Of a stretch of DNA of 64,000 bases, positions 58,225-64,000 are shown one piece after another (the stretch's first letter is position 1; each line of letters opens with the position of its first letter). The DNA is taken from positions 3,968,001 through 4,032,000 of the forward strand of contig NC_003910.7 in assembly GCF_000012325.1 (NCBI RefSeq), given 5' to 3'. The notes beneath the pieces were generated by a model. That model saw nothing but the letters and a program-made list of their open reading frames with translations, had not been told where the DNA came from and searched no databases. This DNA comes from Colwellia psychrerythraea 34H. GTDB taxonomy: Bacteria; Pseudomonadota; Gammaproteobacteria; Enterobacterales; Alteromonadaceae. A program made the position numbers and the translations under genes.

Positions 58225-58602
58225 TTATTGTGGTACTGCCGCATAAGCAACAACTTCACACAACATTTCTTCACGTGCCAAACCGGCAACAATCATTGCG
58301 GCTCGGTTAGGATATGGTGCTTGAAAGTACTCAGCATACACTTTGTTAAACACCGGTAATTGGTCGCGCGCAGTGACATAAATAAGTACTTGCGTCACAT
58401 CGTCCATAGTCAAATTGGCAGCTTCAATAGTGTGCTTAAAGTTTTCCATTGTTTGACGTGCTTGCGCTTCAATACCACCTTCAACTACCTGCCCTTCTGC
58501 ATTAATTGGGATCTGAGCTGTTGATAAAGTGTTATTAGCAATAATTGCCCATTCTAACGGTGCTTTCGAAGCAAATAGTTCTGTTTTTACTGGTGTTTTC
58601 AT
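58225..58602 (-). CDS. RidA family protein
   Basis: The 125-residue protein belongs to the YjgF/YER057c/UK114 (RidA) family, trimers that hydrolyse reactive enamine/imine intermediates. The active-site arginine in NRAAMIVAGLAREEM (about residue 103) and the glutamate in CEVVAYA are present. It is the last gene of the amine operon, 154 nt after the BCCT gene. The role is likely to be the clearing of imine from an oxidised amine in the same pathway; the substrate is inferred. Confidence 0.88.
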   Translation of the reverse strand: MKTPVKTELFASKAPLEWAIIANNTLSTAQIPINAEGQVVEGGIEAQARQTMENFKHTIEAANLTMDDVTQVLIYVTARDQLPVFNKVYAEYFQAPYPNRAAMIVAGLAREEMLCEVVAYAAVPQ

Positions 58603-58756
58603 AATTTTACTCTGTAATTAAATTTAATCGATAACGTAACGCTTTAACAATAAATAGCTTATTAGCGTAGGAAGCGTTTGTCTTCATAATGCGGGGATTA
58701 ACCATCATGATAAGCCCCCTTAAATTAAGGTACCTACCATGATTAATTAATTTGAC

Positions 58757-60316
58757 TTATAACCCTTGCTCGTCAGCCATCTTGCGAGCAATTTGCGGTG
58801 CATTCCATAAGGACGGTAATAAGACCAGGGATACAGGTACTGCCGTTACTACAATAAAGGATTGCAATGCCGATATACCACCTGAGCCAATAGAGATAAG
58901 CAAAGCTGCCATAACCCCCATCATAACGCCCCAGAACACACGTAAAGAACTCTGTGGTGAATCAGTACCAGTCATTACCATAGATACTGAGAATGTCATT
59001 GAATCGCCCGTAGTCGCTACAAAGATAGTCGTTAATATCAAGAACAAGAATGATATTATCCAACCAAATGGCAACTGCTCTGTAATAGCCAGTAATGCTG
59101 CTGGTAAATTAAAACCAGTGAAAGGTTCTGAAATAACACCTGGTGTCGCTAACTCAAACGCTAAACCACTGCCACCTACAATAGTGAACCAAAAACAGGT
59201 GATAACCGGCGCAACCACTGAAATAGTTAAGATCATCTGACGGATAGTACGACCGCGAGAGATACGCGCAACAAACATCGCCATTAACGGACCGTAACCT
59301 AAGAACCATCCCCAAAAGAACACAGTCCACCAGTCAAGCCATGCAGTATTTGCACGATAAGTCGCCATTGGAATAAAGTTATTTAGGTAAAGACCAAAAG
59401 AGTGCAAGTAACTGTCAAAGATAAAAGCAGTAGGGCCAAATATTAAAATAAATGCCATTAAGAAAATTGCTAAAATAATATTGATACTACTTAAAAGTTG
59501 GATGCCTTTAGTAACACCACTCACAGCAGAAATAGTATAGATACAAATAAGACCAACTAATATGGATACTTGTGTTACGTAGGTATCAGGAATACCAAAC
59601 AGTTTTTCTAAGCCAAAGCTTACCTGTAAACCAAGGAAACCAATAGGTCCAACCGTACCTGCCACTACAGCGAGTACACAACAAGAGTCAACCAGAGTAC
59701 CAAAAGCACCTTTCATTACCTTGTCACCAAAAACAGGATAAAGTAAAGTACGCGGTTTTAACGGTAAGCCCTTTTCATAATGCAAATACATAAGCACTAC
59801 GCCAGTCAAACTACCTAGAATGGCCCAAGCTAAAAAGCCCCAATGCATAAAGCTTTGTGCTAACGCATTATAAGCCGCTTCAGTTGTTCCTGTTTCCCCA
59901 CCAAAATAAGGAGATGGGGAAGTAAAATGCGCCATTGGCTCAGCAGCAGCCCAAAAGACACCGCCACCCGCAAGTAGCGTACACATGATGATAGAAATCC
60001 ATTTAAAGGTCGACATCTCAGGCGACTTTAGTCCCCCTAACACAACGCCACCAGTTCGACTTACCGCCATAAAGATCCCAATAACAAAAGTCAGGAGCAG
60101 GAGTACTTGCCAGTAAGCGCCAAAGATTTTAGTTGATGCTGCAAAGGTTGAATTAACCCAGTTAGACACCATTTTGATATCGTACAATGCGAGGATACAA
60201 AATAGCACAAGCGCGCCACCACTGATCAAAAATACGGGTATATCTACCCCTTCTAGGAATTTGATTTTAGGCATTTTAACCTCGCTCTCTTCCGCAATAG
60301 CTTTAGAAGTATTCAT
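58757..60316 (-). CDS. BCCT family betaine/carnitine/choline-type transporter
   Basis: The 519-residue protein has twelve predicted helices and the BCCT signature around WTVFFWGWFLGYGPLMAMFVARISRGRTIRQ (near residue 330), and GVFWAAAEPMAHF (near 120). These transporters import quaternary amines with Na+ or H+. There is no long charged C-terminal tail, so osmotic regulation like BetP is unlikely, which fits a catabolic role. The gene lies between the M19-family protein and RidA genes on the same strand. Confidence 0.92.
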   Translation of the reverse strand: MNTSKAIAEESEVKMPKIKFLEGVDIPVFLISGGALVLFCILALYDIKMVSNWVNSTFAASTKIFGAYWQVLLLLTFVIGIFMAVSRTGGVVLGGLKSPEMSTFKWISIIMCTLLAGGGVFWAAAEPMAHFTSPSPYFGGETGTTEAAYNALAQSFMHWGFLAWAILGSLTGVVLMYLHYEKGLPLKPRTLLYPVFGDKVMKGAFGTLVDSCCVLAVVAGTVGPIGFLGLQVSFGLEKLFGIPDTYVTQVSILVGLICIYTISAVSGVTKGIQLLSSINIILAIFLMAFILIFGPTAFIFDSYLHSFGLYLNNFIPMATYRANTAWLDWWTVFFWGWFLGYGPLMAMFVARISRGRTIRQMILTISVVAPVITCFWFTIVGGSGLAFELATPGVISEPFTGFNLPAALLAITEQLPFGWIISFLFLILTTIFVATTGDSMTFSVSMVMTGTDSPQSSLRVFWGVMMGVMAALLISIGSGGISALQSFIVVTAVPVSLVLLPSLWNAPQIARKMADEQGL

Positions 60317-60458
60317 TATTATAGTCTCCTGATAGATCTCTTATCGTTATAATTTATATGTCACTATCCCTATATTGATTTCATACCAAACAAACTAACT
60401 TTTTTGATCAACTTTACATGATCAATCATTCAATCTATTTGGTATTGCTCAATACAAA

Positions 60459-61457
60459 CTAGCGCTTTAACACTTGTGGTTTTAAACCCTCATCGAGTAA
60501 GTTCAACCAGTTCATGCCCATGACTTTGGCGATATCTTCCGTCCTAAAGCCTCGGTTTTGTAAACCTTTTGTAATATTTGGAAAGTCACGGCTATCACGA
60601 AACCAGGATAACGGACGAGGCCAATCAGCATTTGCTTTTGAGCCTTCTCCATAATCCATTTCCTTTGACCAACGTCCATTACGCATCCATTCAAGTACAG
60701 ATAAGGGTTGTTCTTGACACAAATCTGTACCGATTCCAATATGATCAATGCCCATTAAATCTGCGGTATTAGCCACCATGTCGCAAAAATCATCCAAGCT
60801 ACAATCAGGGCCATTTTTAAGATGAAACGGGTAAAGGCTAAAACCTAATAACCCACCTGATTCTCCCAATGCTTTTAGCACTGTGTCCGACTTATTGCGC
60901 TTGGCTTCATGAAAACTGTTCGGGTTGGCATGTGAGATCACAATAGGACGCTCTGATATATCTATCGCCTCTAAAGTACTGCGCTCTGCACTGTGGCTCA
61001 TATCTACCACCATACCAACACGGTTCATTTCCTTGATTACTTGTTTACCAAAGCGAGTAACGCCACTATCTTCTGCTTCATAACAACCACAAGCCAATAA
61101 GCTTTGATTGTTATAAGTAAGCTGCATAATCATCAAGTTGAGTTCACGCATGATCTCAACCATGCCAATATCATCTTCAATGGGTGAACAGTTCTGCGCA
61201 CCAAACATGATGCCGACCTTACCTAATTGTTTGGCAAGACGAATATCCGCCGCGCTTTTCACCGGCATGATCAAATCATGATGGATCTCAAACTGGCGAT
61301 TCCATTCACCTATTCGCAATAATGTTTCTCTAATTTGTTCGTGGTAAACAACGGTGACATGCACCATAGTTACACCACCTTCTTTAAGCTGCTGAAAAAT
61401 AGCCCGGTTCCAATTTGAGTACTGCAGGCCGTCAATGACAATAAGATCGTTATGCAT
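60459..61457 (-). CDS. M19 (renal dipeptidase) family protein with altered metal site
   Basis: The 332-residue protein has the M19 TIM-barrel pattern: VIDGLQYSNWN near the start, MIMQLTYNNQS, VGMVVDMSHSAERS, PIVISHANPNSFH, AKRNKSD, GIGTDLC and MGMNWLNLLD near the end. The two histidines in DMSH and ISHAN are kept, but the usual D-G-H-x-D metal motif reads DGLQY, and the bridging glutamate position appears as Gln in FGAQN. A true dizinc dipeptidase is therefore doubtful. Similar proteins are found in dimethylglycine/betaine catabolic loci of Pseudomonas, so a role in amine breakdown is likely. It is 14 nt after the aldehyde dehydrogenase gene. Confidence 0.85.
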   Translation of the reverse strand: MHNDLIVIDGLQYSNWNRAIFQQLKEGGVTMVHVTVVYHEQIRETLLRIGEWNRQFEIHHDLIMPVKSAADIRLAKQLGKVGIMFGAQNCSPIEDDIGMVEIMRELNLMIMQLTYNNQSLLACGCYEAEDSGVTRFGKQVIKEMNRVGMVVDMSHSAERSTLEAIDISERPIVISHANPNSFHEAKRNKSDTVLKALGESGGLLGFSLYPFHLKNGPDCSLDDFCDMVANTADLMGIDHIGIGTDLCQEQPLSVLEWMRNGRWSKEMDYGEGSKANADWPRPLSWFRDSRDFPNITKGLQNRGFRTEDIAKVMGMNWLNLLDEGLKPQVLKR

Positions 61458-61471
61458 AATGACTACTCGAT

Positions 61472-62914
61472 TTATGAACGGATATAAGTGGTTTTTACGA
61501 TAGTGTAAAATTCTTTTGCGTAGCTACCCATTTCACGTGAGCCAAAACTAGAATCTTTACGGCCACCAAAAGGTACGTGATAATCAGTACCTGCTGTTGG
61601 CAAGTTAACCATTGCACAACCTGTTTGAGCATTGCGTTTGAAGTGCGTTGCATATTTAAGAGATTGCGTACAAATACCGCCAACCAAACCATAATTGGTG
61701 TCGTTCAGTGTGGCTAACGCTTCGTCGTAATCTTTCACTTTAATCACACAAGCGATAGGCGCAAAAGCTTCGTCACGGTTAATCGTCATGGCATTGGTAG
61801 TTTCAGTGAATAAAGCTGGCGTTAAGTAATAACCCTCAGTTTCTTCAGTGATAACATCACCGCCACTGACTAACTTGCCACCTTCTTTTTTGGCTATTTC
61901 AAGGTAGTTAAGGTTTTGCTTCATTTGACGAGCATCTGCTACCGCGCCAATATGAACGCCTTCACGTAATGGATGACCGACAACAAGTTGCTTCATTCTT
62001 GCAACAACCGCGTCAACAAAACGATCATGAATACCTTCAGTCACGATTAAACGTGATGAAGCAGTACATTTTTGACCTGTACCAAAGAAAGCACCGCCAA
62101 CAGCACACTCAACAGCGTTATCCAAATCAGCGTCATCTAGTACGATTAGTGCATTTTTGCTGCCCATTTCTAATTGGCATTTTACTAAGTTTGTTGCCGT
62201 TGCTATTGCAACTTTACGACCTGTTTCTAAAGAGCCAGTAAAAGTTAGTGCGTTAATCTTTTTAGAGTTAATTAACAAATCACCTACTTCTGCACCAGGG
62301 CCCATTACCAGGTTAAACGTACCTGCAGGCAAACCTTGACGTGAGATGATTTCAGTTAATGCCCAAGCACTCGCTGGCACTTGATTCGCTGGTTTTAAAA
62401 CAACCGAATTACCAAACGCCAATGCTGGTGCTATTTTCCAAGCAGCGGTTGCTACAGGGAAATTCCACGGTGTAATAATACCGACAACGCCAACTGGCTC
62501 TCTGCGGGTTTCAATCTCAATACCTGGGCGAACTGAATCAGCTGTTTCACCCATTTGACGCAATACTTCAGCGGCATAATAATGAAAAAACTGACCAGAA
62601 CGATAAATCTCGCCAGCGCCTTCAGGTAACGTTTTACCTTCTTCTCGGGCTAACAACTTACCTAATTCATCTTTACGTGCAATCAGCTCATCACCGATGG
62701 CCATCAATACTGAATAGCGTTGTTCTAAGCCACTTTCTTGCCATTCAAGTTGGCCTTTTATTGCTGCATCTAAAGCAGCTTCGGCTTGTTCTTGGTTAGC
62801 TTGTGCATAGTGACCAATAACATCACTGATGTCCGCTGGACTGATGTTAGCAAGTGAGCTTTCGCCTTCTACCCATGTGCCATTGATGTAATTGCAAAAA
62901 ATTGATTCAGACAT
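61472..62914 (-). CDS. NAD(P)-dependent aldehyde dehydrogenase
   Basis: The 480-residue protein is a class I/II-type aldehyde dehydrogenase with the catalytic cysteine in FGTGQKCTASSRL (near residue 283), the general-base glutamate in CQLEMGSKN, the NAD motif FTGSLETGRKVA and the PWNFPVATAAWKIAPAL segment. The sequence character (INPADISDVIGHYA-like opening) resembles 2-oxoglutarate or succinate semialdehyde dehydrogenases. GGAGG lies 5 nt before the ATG at 62914; the ATG at 62926 is not needed. It is the first gene of the operon, divergent from the LysR gene. The substrate is unproven. Confidence 0.9.
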   Translation of the reverse strand: MSESIFCNYINGTWVEGESSLANISPADISDVIGHYAQANQEQAEAALDAAIKGQLEWQESGLEQRYSVLMAIGDELIARKDELGKLLAREEGKTLPEGAGEIYRSGQFFHYYAAEVLRQMGETADSVRPGIEIETRREPVGVVGIITPWNFPVATAAWKIAPALAFGNSVVLKPANQVPASAWALTEIISRQGLPAGTFNLVMGPGAEVGDLLINSKKINALTFTGSLETGRKVAIATATNLVKCQLEMGSKNALIVLDDADLDNAVECAVGGAFFGTGQKCTASSRLIVTEGIHDRFVDAVVARMKQLVVGHPLREGVHIGAVADARQMKQNLNYLEIAKKEGGKLVSGGDVITEETEGYYLTPALFTETTNAMTINRDEAFAPIACVIKVKDYDEALATLNDTNYGLVGGICTQSLKYATHFKRNAQTGCAMVNLPTAGTDYHVPFGGRKDSSFGSREMGSYAKEFYTIVKTTYIRS

Positions 62915-63004
62915 AAATACCTCCATAAAATAATTGAATTTATTATAGGCAGTATGTTTTAATAATAAAAATTAATAAAAAATATCTATTGATAAGGATT
63001 CCTT

Positions 63005-63928
63005 ATGGCACTACCTGAATTTAAAATAGCCCAGTTACGTCACTTCGTCTGGGTAGCAGAATTAAAGGGGTTTCATACGGCAGCAGAAAAAGCTTGTCGA
63101 ACTCAACCGGCAATATCTTTATCAATTCGAGATCTAGAAAATAAACTCAGTACGATATTATTTGAAAAGCGCAATGCGAAAACCTCAAATACTGAACTAA
63201 CGCCTTTTGGTCAATATTTTCTACCTAAAGCGAAAGAGCTTATTGCCCACCATGACAACGTTGCTCAGGATATGGCCTTGATGAGTGAACATAAAACAGG
63301 TCATTTACGCCTCGCCTCAGTACCTTCTATTGCGTGTAGGATGTTGCCCGAATTATTGTCAAAATTTATCGCTGATGTGCCAGAGCTTCATATCAGTTTT
63401 TATGATGATAACTCCGAGGCGGTCTTAAGAAAGGTTGAAAAACAACAAGTAGATATTGGTATCGCTAGTTTGCCTCATGGACATGAACATGCCGATATTA
63501 CTTTTACGCCTATTTGGGAAGATCAGCTTGGTGTGGTTTGTCGTGAAGATCACCCTTTTGCGGAAATGACTGAACTGCATTGGAAAGAATTACGTAAACA
63601 ACGACTGATCAGAAATGGGACTTCTCGCTTGCTCGAAGATACTGAAGCAGAGCCGTTATTGAGCGACTCGCAATTTCTTATTTCTAATATGTTGTCATTA
63701 ATCGCTATGCTTGAAGAAGGTCTTGGCATCACCACGTTACCCTGGTTTGCTTTTCCTAAAAATAATAGCAAACTTCGTTTTATCCCACTGACAACGCCTA
63801 AAATTGTCCGTCATATCGGCATAGTTCAACTCAAAAACAAATCGTTATCCCCAGCAGCAGAAGCCTTAGCAAACTTCATTTTAAAAAATACTAACCAAAA
63901 AAAGACTAGTGACCTTAACCCTGAATAA
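63005..63928 (+). CDS. LysR family transcriptional regulator
   Basis: The 307-residue protein has an N-terminal helix-turn-helix (about 9-68: LRHFVWVAELKGFHTAAEKACRTQPAISLSIRDLENKL) and a C-terminal periplasmic-binding-like effector domain (about 95-300). It is divergent from the aldehyde dehydrogenase operon with 90 bp between the two starts, the classic arrangement for a LysR activator of its neighbour. The inducer is probably the amine imported by the BCCT transporter or a product; this is inferred. AAGGA lies 6 nt upstream of the ATG. Confidence 0.92.
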   Translation: MALPEFKIAQLRHFVWVAELKGFHTAAEKACRTQPAISLSIRDLENKLSTILFEKRNAKTSNTELTPFGQYFLPKAKELIAHHDNVAQDMALMSEHKTGHLRLASVPSIACRMLPELLSKFIADVPELHISFYDDNSEAVLRKVEKQQVDIGIASLPHGHEHADITFTPIWEDQLGVVCREDHPFAEMTELHWKELRKQRLIRNGTSRLLEDTEAEPLLSDSQFLISNMLSLIAMLEEGLGITTLPWFAFPKNNSKLRFIPLTTPKIVRHIGIVQLKNKSLSPAAEALANFILKNTNQKKTSDLNPE

Positions 63929-64000
63929 GTGCTGGAAACGATCACTCTGACAGCGACTTACTACAAGGAAAAATTTCACAATAACGCCTGCTGAAACAAT

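Noticed and set aside
1..64000. CRISPR arrays, rRNA, tRNA, prophage and complete IS elements
   Set aside because: No regularly spaced repeats of CRISPR type outside coding repeats, no tRNA T-arm other than in ssrA, and no transposase or phage structural genes were seen.

Overview
The window is AT-rich chromosomal DNA from a gammaproteobacterium of the Alteromonadales, most probably Colwellia or a close relative. This rests on protein character and conserved gene order (pdxB-asd-fimV, fabB/mnmC-yfcL-epmC, grpE-nadK-recN-bamE-rnfH-ratA-smpB-ssrA) together with marine traits: an Mrp cation/H+ antiporter, a Na+:amino-acid symporter, a BCCT carrier and several porins. The species call is an inference. 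No prophage, CRISPR array, rRNA, tRNA or complete insertion sequence was seen. Most of the window is core genome.

Layout. 1-6 kb: the 5' part of fimV (truncated by the window edge), asd, pdxB and fabB, all on the minus strand. 6-11.5 kb: mnmC, a PilJ-domain secreted protein, yfcL, an ATP-NAD-kinase-like protein and epmC. 11.7-17.5 kb: a six-gene Mrp operon (A/B fusion, C, D, E, F, G), divergent from an Lrp-type regulator. 18.3-23.2 kb: dnaJ, dnaK, a thioredoxin-like gene and grpE, with heat-shock (sigma-32) promoters visible before grpE and dnaK. 23.3-29.1 kb: nadK, recN with a perfect LexA box, bamE, rnfH, ratA, a MITE-like element, smpB and the tmRNA gene ssrA. 29.4-33 kb: poorly characterised genes and a phosphoribosyltransferase. 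33-36.1 kb: a GbsR/MarR regulator behind a perfect FNR box, then a cyanide-insensitive type cytochrome bd oxidase. 36.3-39.1 kb: a chemoreceptor and a periplasmic solute-binding-like protein.

39.5-49.3 kb is a glycine module: an AGCS symporter with gcvT, an XRE-cupin regulator, glyA-gcvH-gcvP, and a porin. Two copies of a 16-bp palindrome (GTTTCC-N4-GGAAAC) lie before the symporter and between the regulator and glyA. They probably define a glycine-utilisation regulon run by the XRE-cupin protein. 49.5-53 kb holds an FKBP isomerase, a small lipoprotein, and an ECF sigma factor operon with a membrane protein (presumed anti-sigma) and a secreted coiled-coil protein. 53.3-57.7 kb holds a zinc alcohol dehydrogenase, a 14-G homopolymer, a porin followed in frame by a decayed porin C-terminus, a second copy of the MITE-like element and a TauE/SafE exporter. 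58.2-63.9 kb is a probable amine/betaine catabolic operon (aldehyde dehydrogenase, an M19-family protein lacking key metal ligands, a BCCT transporter, RidA), divergent from a LysR regulator.

The points most worth a second look are the XRE-cupin/palindrome glycine regulon, the amine operon with its atypical M19 protein, the three stacked hairpins behind the glycine-cluster porin, the ECF operon with its coiled-coil protein, the two-copy MITE-like element, and the porin remnant read in frame past a stop.
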